Assembly: GCF_018130145.1 (NCBI RefSeq)
Contig: NZ_JAFCMB010000001.1
Coordinates: forward strand, 372,001-436,000
DNA length: 64,000 bases
Source: Bradyrhizobium sp. AUGA SZCCT0176
GTDB lineage: Bacteria; Pseudomonadota; Alphaproteobacteria; Rhizobiales; Xanthobacteraceae
Direction of reading: 5' to 3'
Shown: one piece after another, positions 1-8,428 of the stretch
How the letters are laid out: each line of letters opens with the position of its first letter
How positions within the stretch are numbered: position 1 is the stretch's first letter
Made by a program: the position numbers and the translations under genes
Notes under the pieces: model-generated
What the model was told of the DNA's origin: nothing
Seen by the model: the letters and a program-made list of their open reading frames with translations, nothing else
Database searches by the model: none

Positions 1-2688
1 TGACAGGATGAAGGTTCGTTCGTTGTCGAGCGGAATACCGATTTCGCCCTTGATCTCGGCATCGATCCGGTGGATGTGATCGCGGCGCGCCATTTCCCAA
101 TCGGCGAACCATGCGGCGATGCGCTGGAACCGCGGCCACCACAGCGCCCGCGCCTCGGGGCGCTCCATCAGCGGCGCAAAAAATTTCTCCCCGATGCCGC
201 GCAGCGCGAGCGCAGGCTGGGCCGGCAATGTGTCGGCGAAGGTTTTTGTAAATTCGCCAAGCGCTTCATGGATCGCCGAGCCGCGATCGGCAGCTGACAG
301 TGGCATATCGACGGGATCGAGCGGGTCGAGCCGCAGAATGTATTTCGCGTAGATCGTGTAGGGATCGCGCAGCCAGTCCTCGATCGCCGTCACCGACAAT
401 TTCAGCGGGCGCGTCGCACGTGGCGGCTTTGGCGCGGGCTGCGGGATCGGCTCTATCTTTGCCGGCCGGTCGAGTTCGGCGGCGAAGCGGACATAATCCT
501 CGCCGGCCTGTGTGGCTTGCTTCCAGTGCTCTTCGCCGGCGACGGCCTCGAGCCGGTGCAGGAAGCGCGAGGCCACCGCCGGCGCGCCGCCGACTTTCGC
601 CGAATGGGTCAGGATGACGTCGGTGTGGCCGAGCAGTTGCGCGAAGTCATGCGCTGACAGGCCGATGCGCCGCTCCGGCAGATCGAGGCCGAGTTCATGC
701 CGCATCGGCCGGCTCAACCACGGATCGATCCGCGGTGACGGTGGCCACACGCCTTCGACCAGCCCGCCCAGAATCACGCGATCGGATTCGGTCAAGCGTG
801 CTTCGAGCTGGCCATAAATGTGCAGATGCGCGCTCGCCGATTCCGGCCGCCGCACCATGCGGTCGGCGAAGGCGGTCTGGAACAATTCCGGATAATCGCC
901 GAGCTGGACCATCAGCCCGCTGGGTTTCTGTTCGCCCAACAGATCGGCAAACGCCGAGGCCAGCGCTGATCCCTGGGCGCCCTCGAACACGACGGCGATT
1001 TCGGTTTGGTCGGATGACAGGGCCATCAACACCTCGCGGTGGCGATGCGCCAGTTCAGCGAAGTCATAGGGCTGCGAAGACGCCATGCTTTCCAGCGGCA
1101 ACAGCGCCTGCTGCAGCGCAGAGATCAACCCTCGCGCCTGATCGAGTTCGTCATCGCGCAATTTGGCGCGTTGCTCGGACGCGTGGAGCGAAGAGGTCTC
1201 GCCGTCTCTCAATTTCCTGAGTTCAGCGCGAAAACGATCGAAGTCGCGCGCGAGGCCATTGCTGCCGGCTTGCGGCCGCGTGCCGCGCAGCAGGGCCAGT
1301 TCCAACACCTCGATGGTGTGTTTCAGCGCACCATGCGCGCCACCCAGCCGGAACAGCGGGTGCTTCATCAGCGCCAGCAAGGTCGGTGGCTCCAGCCCCT
1401 TCGCCGCGGCTTGCGCCACCAGCCGCGCAAAGATTCCGGCGGAGGTATCCATCAGCGCGTCACCGCCGGAATCATCGAATTCGAGGTTCCAGCGGCCGAG
1501 TGCTGCCATCACCCGCCGCGCCAGCGCACGGTCCGGCGTCACCAGCGCGGCCGATTTGTCGAGGTGCCGCGCCTCGCGCATGGCGACCGCGATCGCCAGC
1601 GCCTCCATCTCCGGATTGGGCGCCGCGACGACCGCGAGGTTTTTCATGCCGCCCGAAATCTTCGCGGCAATGTCAGGCTGTTCCAGCCGGTCGTGCCATT
1701 GTTCGGTCGCGGTCGACGGCCGCATCGTTTCGGAGACCAGCACGTCGCGTCCATCAGGCGCAGGCGTGCCCAAAATCTCGACGTCGCTGCGCTTGATTCC
1801 GAACCGGTCCAATAGGGCATGCATCGCGAATTGCGGATGGTTCGAGGCCGGCGGAGTGGTGAATTTGCCTTGCGCGTCTCTGATGCCGCCGATGGTCCGC
1901 CAGGCCGCGTCATCGAGATCGGTATCTAACCCCGGCAGCACCACCGCGCCTTGTTTGAGCCTGGCGACGACGTGCAGGAATTTTGCGGTCGCGGGCATCG
2001 AGCCGGTCGAACCCGCCGCGATCACCGGGCCCTTGTGGTGCGCAGTCAGGCGCGCGGCCTCGGCGTCGATCAGAAGGTCGCGCCGCGCCGCCGGTTCGAT
2101 CCGTCCGATTTCGTGCAAATGCTGCGGCCACGCCTTGCGCGCGATGCGCAGGAATTCCAGCGAGTGCTGCCAGTATCGATCGAGCTGGTCCGGCACCAGT
2201 TTGTCGAGCGCATTCCAGTCGACGCCGCGGGTGACCATGTCGTCCATCAATCGCGCCAGATCGCCGGCCAGCGCCAGCGTCGAGGCCGGGCCGCCGACCA
2301 CCAGCGGCGCCGACACCGGCGTTTTGGCCCACGCCGCCACCAGATGGGCCAGCGTCAGCCGCCGCTCGAGTTCGCCGAGCCGCGGCGGAATGTCGAGCGG
2401 CGCCACGCCGCCGAATTGTTCGGAGCCTTCCGCGAACGCCAGTTCGTCCTCATCGATATCGCCGAGCGCCACGATGCGCGGCAGGATCGCAGCATCGGTC
2501 TTCATCTCGTCGAGAAAGATCTCCCGCGCCATCCGGCCGGCGCGCCGGGTCGGCAGATAGAGCGTCGCCTGCGCCAGGTTCAATGGATTCTGGCGCGCCT
2601 CGAATCCATCGACCAACCGGCCGTCGACCAACGCCGATATGACGGTGCGCAGAAGCGGCACGGATACGGGAACGCTGAAAACGCGCAT
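1..2688 (-). CDS. addB: AddB, helicase-nuclease subunit of AddAB (3' end cut by window)
   Basis: The reading frame is open from an ATG at 2688 to the window edge, giving 896 codons; alphaproteobacterial AddB is roughly 1000-1050 residues, so only the C-terminus is missing. The protein starts MRVFSVPVSVPLL and contains LPTRRAGRMAREIF near residue 50, as in rhizobial AddB. From about residue 760 the segment LKLSVTAIEDWLRDPY matches the start of the C-terminal PD-(D/E)XK nuclease domain. With AddA it forms the RecBCD-like enzyme that processes double-strand breaks for recombination. It is last in the minus-strand series divL, tsaE-amgK, pilZ, murU; addA would be expected just left of the window (family knowledge, not seen). 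Confidence 0.93.
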   Translation of the reverse strand, partial: MRVFSVPVSVPLLRTVISALVDGRLVDGFEARQNPLNLAQATLYLPTRRAGRMAREIFLDEMKTDAAILPRIVALGDIDEDELAFAEGSEQFGGVAPLDIPPRLGELERRLTLAHLVAAWAKTPVSAPLVVGGPASTLALAGDLARLMDDMVTRGVDWNALDKLVPDQLDRYWQHSLEFLRIARKAWPQHLHEIGRIEPAARRDLLIDAEAARLTAHHKGPVIAAGSTGSMPATAKFLHVVARLKQGAVVLPGLDTDLDDAAWRTIGGIRDAQGKFTTPPASNHPQFAMHALLDRFGIKRSDVEILGTPAPDGRDVLVSETMRPSTATEQWHDRLEQPDIAAKISGGMKNLAVVAAPNPEMEALAIAVAMREARHLDKSAALVTPDRALARRVMAALGRWNLEFDDSGGDALMDTSAGIFARLVAQAAAKGLEPPTLLALMKHPLFRLGGAHGALKHTIEVLELALLRGTRPQAGSNGLARDFDRFRAELRKLRDGETSSLHASEQRAKLRDDELDQARGLISALQQALLPLESMASSQPYDFAELAHRHREVLMALSSDQTEIAVVFEGAQGSALASAFADLLGEQKPSGLMVQLGDYPELFQTAFADRMVRRPESASAHLHIYGQLEARLTESDRVILGGLVEGVWPPSPRIDPWLSRPMRHELGLDLPERRIGLSAHDFAQLLGHTDVILTHSAKVGGAPAVASRFLHRLEAVAGEEHWKQATQAGEDYVRFAAELDRPAKIEPIPQPAPKPPRATRPLKLSVTAIEDWLRDPYTIYAKYILRLDPLDPVDMPLSAADRGSAIHEALGEFTKTFADTLPAQPALALRGIGEKFFAPLMERPEARALWWPRFQRIAAWFADWEMARRDHIHRIDAEIKGEIGIPLDNERTFILS

Positions 2689-2815
2689 GGGCTGCCTGAT
2701 TCGAGGTCAGGGCAATATAGGGAGTGATGGCTCAATGGTCATGGGTGGGGTGACGGCAGCCCGCAACTCTGTACGCCGTCTCGGCCTTGACCTCAGATGT
2801 GCAATTGCACATCGG

Positions 2816-2913
2816 GGGACCCATACGCCGCGGCCCATCGTTTGCATGCTCGCGTTAGATGCCTTCTGCCATAATGACCGCCGCGGCGTATGGGTCCCGG
2901 CGTTCGCCGGGAC
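2816..2913. repeat. REP-like paired palindrome
   Basis: Two perfect 18-bp inverted arms (2816-2833 and 2881-2898) reading gggacccatacgccgcgg and its complement are separated by 47 bp. The right arm runs into a second short hairpin (2894-2902 against 2905-2913, 2-nt loop). It fills the gap between murU and addB. Elements of the same design (GTCCCGG or similar cores) recur near 28599, 31442, 41986 and 58877. Confidence 0.75.
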
Positions 2914-2939
2914 GACGATAACGGGTCGTACGCGGCGCC

Positions 2940-3662
2940 TTACGCCACGCTCTCCAGATACGCCTCTTCCGCGGCCTGCACCGCATCGGGGGTTCCGACA
3001 TGCATCCAGACGCCGTCGAGGCGCAGGCCGAACAGCCGCTCCTGCTCATTGGCCTGGTCGAACAATTTCGTCAGCGAGAACTCGCCCGCGGGCGCACCTG
3101 TAAACAGCGACGGCGACATGATCGCGGCGCCGGCATAGACGAACGGCACCACCTGATGTTCACGCCGCTTGCGCAGCGCACCGTCCGGCAGCATCGAGTA
3201 ATCGCCGCGGCCGGCATAGCCGATGCTGCTGGTGGTCGGCGCCATCAACAGCAGGATATCCATGCGCGCGGGATCGAAGGTCTCGGCCAGCCGCGTCAGA
3301 TTGGGCCGCACGCCGTCGATCCACATGGTGTCGGCGTTGAGATGGAAGAACGGCTCTGTGCCGAGCAAAGGCAGGGCCTTCACGACGGCGCCGCCGGTGC
3401 CGAGCACCTGATCGCGTTCGTCGGAGATGGTAATGCGGGGGCGGGTTCGGGAGGCGGTATGTTCGATGATCTGGTCGGGCAGATAATGCACATTGACCAC
3501 GGCTTCGCCGACGCCGGCGGCGGCCAGCTTGTCCAGCACGTGATCGAGCAGCGGCTGGCCCATCACGCGCACCAGGGGCTTTGGCATGTGGTCGGTCAAC
3601 GGGCGCATCCGCAGGCCTAGACCGGCGGCGAGGACCATGGCTTTCTTGGGCGTGACGGACAT
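2940..3662 (-). CDS. MurU-like sugar-1-phosphate nucleotidyltransferase
   Basis: 240 residues from the ATG at 3662, chosen because the nucleotidyltransferase signature KAMVLAAGLGLRMRPLT begins a few residues later; an upstream ATG at 3746 adds only an unlikely 28-residue tail. The Rossmann-type NTP-transferase fold is indicated by LAAGxGxRM, PKPL, the metal site NADTMW and HVGTPDAV near the end. It most resembles MurU, which makes UDP-N-acetylmuramic acid from MurNAc-1-phosphate in the anabolic peptidoglycan-recycling pathway. The gene upstream carries an AmgK-like sugar kinase domain, the enzyme preceding MurU, which supports the assignment. A different sugar substrate (hexose-1-phosphate) cannot be excluded. 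Confidence 0.8.
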   Translation of the reverse strand: MSVTPKKAMVLAAGLGLRMRPLTDHMPKPLVRVMGQPLLDHVLDKLAAAGVGEAVVNVHYLPDQIIEHTASRTRPRITISDERDQVLGTGGAVVKALPLLGTEPFFHLNADTMWIDGVRPNLTRLAETFDPARMDILLLMAPTTSSIGYAGRGDYSMLPDGALRKRREHQVVPFVYAGAAIMSPSLFTGAPAGEFSLTKLFDQANEQERLFGLRLDGVWMHVGTPDAVQAAEEAYLESVA

Positions 3663-3786
3663 TTCCTGGATTTCTCGAAACGGATCAGCGCTTGGGATCA
3701 TATCACGGTGATTCGGCTGATCCAGCGACTGTGAGGCCATAGTCATTGCAGATGACGGCTGTAAGACGACGCTGGCGCGGCGGGGC

Positions 3787-4113
3787 TCATGCCTCGGCGG
3801 TCTCCGCGCCGCGCTTGCCGGTCGCCTTTTTCTTCTTGTCGCCCTGCTTCAGGAAATTGACGCCGATCTGGTCGCCATTGACCCAGGCCAGTTCGCAGCG
3901 GCGGTAGGCCAGTCCCGTGGACGACAGCAGCAGAAAGAATTCCTTCAGATGCAAGCCCTCGACGGAACCTTCCACCGTCAGCTTGGCACCGGTCTCGGAG
4001 ACGTCTTCCATCACGCATTCACGCCGCCAGGTGCCGTCGATGCCCATCATATGCGCCGGATAGCCGCGCTCGAATGTGACGCGATCTCCCTTGCGCCGCT
4101 CTGATGTCGCCAT
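3787..4113 (-). CDS. PilZ domain protein
   Basis: 108 residues from the ATG at 4113 (MATSERRKGDR). The c-di-GMP binding signature is present: RRKGDR at residues 6-11 corresponds to the RxxxR loop and DVSETG near residue 40 to the (D/N)xSxxG motif. The tail is Lys-rich (GDKKKKATGKRG) and looks disordered. The protein is a single-domain c-di-GMP receptor of unknown partner. It sits between tsaE-amgK (stop 4203) and the MurU-like gene, so it interrupts what is otherwise a two-step cell-wall salvage pair. The longer frame to 4239 has no better start signal. Confidence 0.85.
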   Translation of the reverse strand: MATSERRKGDRVTFERGYPAHMMGIDGTWRRECVMEDVSETGAKLTVEGSVEGLHLKEFFLLLSSTGLAYRRCELAWVNGDQIGVNFLKQGDKKKKATGKRGAETAEA

Positions 4114-4202
4114 CGCCGTATTCCCGGATTCGAAACAGCCGCTCGCACACGCGGAGCATAGCCTTCCGCAGATTAAAGCCGGGGTGGCTAACAAGTGGTA
4201 AA

Positions 4203-5720
4203 TCAGGCGACCGGCGGCGGCACGTTGGCGGTGTACCATTCGCGAAAATCCGCCAGGGCCGGGTGAGCCAATGAACGGTTCAGATAGGTCCAGATTCGCG
4301 GCTGATGACGCAGATATTGCGGCTTGCCATCGCGCCGGTTGAGCCGCGCGAAAGTGCCGAGCAGGCGGGTATTCCGCTGCGCCGACATGATGGCATAGAG
4401 CTCGGCGAAACGGGCCGGATCGAAATTGCTGTCGGCGGCGCGCCGCGCCTTGATGTAGCGGGTCAGCAGCGTCAGTTCGAGCGCCTCGGGCACGTCGATC
4501 CGCGCGTCCTGCAGCAGCGACACCAGGTCGTAGGCGGCAGGTCCCAGCACCGCGTCCTGGAAATCGATGATGCCGACCCGCAGGATTCCGGAACGATCAT
4601 CGAGCCAGATGATGTTGGGGGAATGGAAGTCCCGGATCACCCAGGTCCGCGGCGCGGCCGCCGGCTTCTTCAATAACTCCCGCCACATCCCGACGAATTC
4701 GTCGCGCAGCTCCTGGCTTGGCTCGACGCCGCGATCGGGCATGTACCACTCAAGCATCAGCCCCATCTCGACCAGCCACGCTTCGGTGTCGAATACGGGA
4801 ATGGCGTGGGTCGATTGCAATGTCAGCAGCAGGATGTCCGGCAGCGGCTCGCGATGCAGCGCCGCCAGCATGTCGGTCGCGGCCTCGTAGCGCTCCACGA
4901 TCGGTTGCGGCGGATCGCCTTCGACGATGCCGGCGTGGCCGAAATCCTCGGTGATCAGGAAACCGGCATCGAGGTCCTGGTGGCGGATCGCCGGCGCCGA
5001 GAAGCCGCGCTCGCGCAGGCCGTTGGCGATGGCGACGAACGGCTTGACGTCTTCGGCCAGATGCACGGCGGCGCTGTAGGATTTGCCGTCATAGATCGCC
5101 GGGCCGTCCGGCCGCTTCGGTGAATTCATCAGGATGGCTGTGCCGCCCAGATGCAGCCGCGCATAGGAACGCGTCGAGGCATCGCCGGGCATGCGCTCGC
5201 GCTGCGCTTCCAAAAAGCCTGATGTTTCGAGAAATTGGCGCAGGACTTTAAGTCTCTCGACCTGGGCCGCCGCCTTGCCGTGACCGGTAAACTCGGCGGC
5301 GCGCGCACTGGATCCGAACGCGGGACGATGGCTGAAGGCGATGTCGATGCGGTCGTCCGGCAGCGCGTCCGCAGCGCGCTCCGGCCATTCGATCAGCGCC
5401 AGCGCCCCCTCGGGCAGCGGCGACAGCCCGATTTCCTCCAGCTCGCTCGAATCGTTGATGCGATAGAGATCGGCGTGAACGATCGGAAACGGCTGGTCAT
5501 AGCTTTGCGCCAGCGTGAATGTCGGGCTCGGCACTTCCAGCGCCTCGTCGTTGGCGAGGTAGCGGATCATCGCGCGCGCCGCTGACGTCTTGCCGGCGCC
5601 GAGATCGCCCGACAGCGTGATCACATCGCCGGGGCCAACCAGCAGCGCCAAGTCGGCCATCAGTTGCGCGGTCGCGGTCTCGTTCGCGAGCGCCACCGAG
5701 AATGTCGCGGGGCCGGTCAT
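4203..5720 (-). CDS. tsaE: TsaE-AmgK-like fusion: t6A ATPase joined to a sugar kinase
   Basis: 505 residues from the ATG at 5720, which overlaps the divL stop codon as ATGA. Residues 1-150 are TsaE, the ATPase of the tRNA t6A37 complex, with Walker A GDLGAGKTS at about 38-46 and PSPTFTLAQ. The rest is an aminoglycoside-phosphotransferase-fold kinase with the Brenner-type catalytic loop RDFHSPN (363-369) and the metal-binding DFQDA (386-390). DFQDA and AYDLVSLLQDAR match AmgK, the anomeric MurNAc/GlcNAc kinase, rather than antibiotic kinases. The next enzyme of that pathway, a MurU-like protein, is encoded two genes downstream. The fusion is known in Rhizobiales. TsaB of the same t6A pathway is at 60767. 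Confidence 0.9.
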   Translation of the reverse strand: MTGPATFSVALANETATAQLMADLALLVGPGDVITLSGDLGAGKTSAARAMIRYLANDEALEVPSPTFTLAQSYDQPFPIVHADLYRINDSSELEEIGLSPLPEGALALIEWPERAADALPDDRIDIAFSHRPAFGSSARAAEFTGHGKAAAQVERLKVLRQFLETSGFLEAQRERMPGDASTRSYARLHLGGTAILMNSPKRPDGPAIYDGKSYSAAVHLAEDVKPFVAIANGLRERGFSAPAIRHQDLDAGFLITEDFGHAGIVEGDPPQPIVERYEAATDMLAALHREPLPDILLLTLQSTHAIPVFDTEAWLVEMGLMLEWYMPDRGVEPSQELRDEFVGMWRELLKKPAAAPRTWVIRDFHSPNIIWLDDRSGILRVGIIDFQDAVLGPAAYDLVSLLQDARIDVPEALELTLLTRYIKARRAADSNFDPARFAELYAIMSAQRNTRLLGTFARLNRRDGKPQYLRHQPRIWTYLNRSLAHPALADFREWYTANVPPPVA

Positions 5721-8236
5721 TCGGCGGCGTTGCGATGGGCGTTCTGGTCGATCGGAAAGTCGCACGTGACCGTCGTGCCCTTGCCGAGTTCCGAATCGAC
5801 CCGCACCTTGCCGCCGTGCAGTTCGACAAAGGAGCGCACCAGCGACAGACCAAGCCCCGCGCCGCGGTGCCGCGAGCCGTTGGAATGGCTCTCGAACCAG
5901 TCGAACACCTTGTCCTTGACGTCGGGCGGGATGCCCGGTCCGGAATCGGTGACGGTGAAGATGACGCGATGCTCGTTGCGCCGTGCGCTGATGCTGACGG
6001 TTGCATCATGCGGCGAGAAGCCGACGGCATTGGCAAGCAGGTTATAGAGCACCTGCACCACGCGGCGCTCGTCGCCGGTGAAGTCGCCGATGCTGGGATC
6101 GATGTCGACCTTGAGTTCGATACGGTCGGTGGCGAGCCGGTCCTGAATGCCTTCCCTGGCCGACTCGATGGCTTTCGCGATGTTGACCGGGCCGAGTTCG
6201 AGCTTCATGGCGCCGGCGTCGATGGTGGCGAGGTCGAGGATGTTGTTGGTCAGCGCCAGCAGCGCGTTGGTGGATTTGGTGACGTAGTCGAGATACTCGG
6301 CCTGCTTTGGCGTCAGCGGACCGGTCGAGGGATCGCTCAGGAAGTGCGCGAAGCCGATGATGGTGGTGAGCGGGGCGCGCAGTTCGTAGGACACGTGGTG
6401 GACGAAATCGACCTTCATCTGGTCGGCGGTCTCGAGCGCCTCGTTGCGTTCGCGCAGCGCGCGTTCGACGTTTTCGGTGTCGCTGATGTCCTGGAAGGTC
6501 AGCATCGTGGCGCCGTCGGGCAGCGGCATGGTCATGCAGGTCAGCACGCTGCCGTCCTTGCGCTCGAGCTTCAGCGCCACCTGCGCCCGGTTGCCGATCG
6601 CGGTGATCGCCTCGCGCAGCGTGCGCCAGGTCAGATCGTCGTCGAACAGCGGCTTGCACCAGGATTCCACGGTCTCGATGTGGGGCTGTTCGCGCAGCTG
6701 CTCTTCCGACAGTTTCCACATCTTCGCAAAGGCGGGATTGAACAGTTCCACGCGGCCGTTGCTGCCGAACACCGCGACCGCTTCGGCGAGATTGTTGAGC
6801 GTCTCGTGCTGTACCCTTGTCAGCCCGTCGAACCGCCGCGCCAGATCGAGGCTTTCGGTGACATTGTCGAACAAATAGGTGACGCCGCCTTCGAGGTTCG
6901 GCGTCGTGACGACGCTGACCGCGCGGCCGTCGGGCAGGAACCAGGTGTAGGTCTCCGGCTCGACCGCGCGATAGGCCTCGTGCAGCTTGGCTTTCCAGGC
7001 CCGGAAGTCCGGCTGCTCGGGGAGTTTGCGCGTGGCGCGCAGCCGGTCGAGCACGCTGGAATCGTCGGGCTGGCCGTCGAGGAAGGCCTGATCGAGGCCC
7101 CACAGCCGGCGGTAGGATTCGTTGTAGAAGGCGAGCCGGCGCTGGGCGTCGAATACCGCAACCCCCGACGACAATTGGTCGAGAGTGCGGCGATGCGCCT
7201 CCACCATCCGCTGCAGCGCGGCGCGCAGCTGGGTCGCCTCGCTGGCGTCGATCGCGATGCCGGCGCTGCCGCCGCCAAGCTTCAAGGCCTGCACGTCATA
7301 GATCCGCCGTTCGCCGCTGACGACGATCGGCAGCCGCGCGCTGAAGCTGGAACTGTCGTTCAAGGTCCGGCTCATGTCGGTGCGCTGGTCGGTTTCCAAA
7401 AGTTCGAGGTTGCGACGGACGACATCCGCGACGCTGGTCCCTTCGGTCGCCCGCACATAGGCCGTATTGGCGTAGCGCAGATTGCCCTCGGGGCTCTTGG
7501 CCCATATCGGCCAGGGCGCGGCGGCGGCGAAGTCACGCAGCAGCTCGGTCTCTTCCTGAAGCGTCTTGTAGCGCAGATTGGATTCGGCGAGTTCGCGGCG
7601 CAGCCCACCGAGTTCGCGAATCCGAACAACGGCTTGGCCGCCGATGGCGCGGCCCATCGCCTCGATCGCGCGGCCGTTCGAGGTCGAGAGGTTGAGCAGA
7701 AAGCCTTCCCCTGCCTCGCGCAACGCATCGACGGCATGGTCCATCTGCAGCGCCGGTTCCGGCGGCAGCCAGGTTCCAAAGGCGAGGATCCGCTGCGGTG
7801 AGTTTTGCAACGCTTCCTGCGAGATCAGCAGCGCGGTGTCACCGCTGATCTGGGGCCGGCTGTCGCCCGCGGCCCAGGAGATCAGAATTTGCGGCTCGGC
7901 GAACAGCAGTGCCCGCAACCGGTCGGCCTGAACCTGCAGATCGGCGATGTCCTGGCGCAGGCGGACCTCGGTGCGGGTCGCCTTGACGCGGGTGCGCATC
8001 AACAGGATTGCCGCCACGACGGTGAAGCCGAGCAGCGACAATGCCGTGGTCAGCACCGCGAATTCCTGGTGATTGAGGTCGAGCCAGGCCGAAATCACCT
8101 CGGAGAGCGGCAAATCGCCGGCCAAAGCCGGTTCCGATACGATGGATAAAGCAGAGGCGAGCGCGATCATGCCGTGACGTGCCAGTGAGGTGCACGACAG
8201 CAGGTTTCGACGCATCGCCGCGACTACGCCCGACAT
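5717..8236 (-). CDS. divL: DivL-type sensor kinase with Tyr in place of the phospho-His
   Basis: 839 residues from an ATG at 8236; other starts at 8323 and 8215 are possible. A signal-like segment ends near SEPALAG, followed by a membrane helix (FAVLTTALSLLGFTVVAAIL), PAS-type repeats (DQLSSGVAVFDAQ, NNLAEAVAVFGSNG), a dimerisation helix and a HATPase domain (N box LYNLLANAVGFSP, G1 DSGPGIP, G2 GAGLGLSL). The H-box reads HHVSYELRAPLTT, so the normal histidine is Tyr617. This is the hallmark of Caulobacter DivL, which reads DivK phosphorylation and controls CckA and the CtrA pathway. The gene is first in the minus-strand series and overlaps tsaE by 4 bp. Confidence 0.88.
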   Translation of the reverse strand: MSGVVAAMRRNLLSCTSLARHGMIALASALSIVSEPALAGDLPLSEVISAWLDLNHQEFAVLTTALSLLGFTVVAAILLMRTRVKATRTEVRLRQDIADLQVQADRLRALLFAEPQILISWAAGDSRPQISGDTALLISQEALQNSPQRILAFGTWLPPEPALQMDHAVDALREAGEGFLLNLSTSNGRAIEAMGRAIGGQAVVRIRELGGLRRELAESNLRYKTLQEETELLRDFAAAAPWPIWAKSPEGNLRYANTAYVRATEGTSVADVVRRNLELLETDQRTDMSRTLNDSSSFSARLPIVVSGERRIYDVQALKLGGGSAGIAIDASEATQLRAALQRMVEAHRRTLDQLSSGVAVFDAQRRLAFYNESYRRLWGLDQAFLDGQPDDSSVLDRLRATRKLPEQPDFRAWKAKLHEAYRAVEPETYTWFLPDGRAVSVVTTPNLEGGVTYLFDNVTESLDLARRFDGLTRVQHETLNNLAEAVAVFGSNGRVELFNPAFAKMWKLSEEQLREQPHIETVESWCKPLFDDDLTWRTLREAITAIGNRAQVALKLERKDGSVLTCMTMPLPDGATMLTFQDISDTENVERALRERNEALETADQMKVDFVHHVSYELRAPLTTIIGFAHFLSDPSTGPLTPKQAEYLDYVTKSTNALLALTNNILDLATIDAGAMKLELGPVNIAKAIESAREGIQDRLATDRIELKVDIDPSIGDFTGDERRVVQVLYNLLANAVGFSPHDATVSISARRNEHRVIFTVTDSGPGIPPDVKDKVFDWFESHSNGSRHRGAGLGLSLVRSFVELHGGKVRVDSELGKGTTVTCDFPIDQNAHRNAAE

Positions 8237-8428
8237 GATTTGCCCCAGAACGCACGACTTCAGGCCCGGCGCTAACCCCCGCCGTGCACGAATCGAGTGA
8301 GAGTATCCCCAAGGTGACTCCATGGGTAAGAGTCCAGACCGTGAACGTGAATCCGGCTGTGCAAAAATGAGCGGATAACGTCGCGCCCAAAGCCGACGTT
8401 CGGTCTCATCGCTTGCTACAGCACCTCT

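Noticed and set aside
4203-5720. Aminoglycoside resistance gene
   Set aside because: The kinase domain has AmgK-type motifs (RDFHSPN, DFQDA), is fused to TsaE and lies in a core-gene operon, not in a mobile context.
5702-7801. Long plus-strand reading frame of about 700 codons
   Set aside because: It lies antisense to divL, is His/Arg/Gly-rich without recognisable motifs, and is a by-product of GC-biased codon use.
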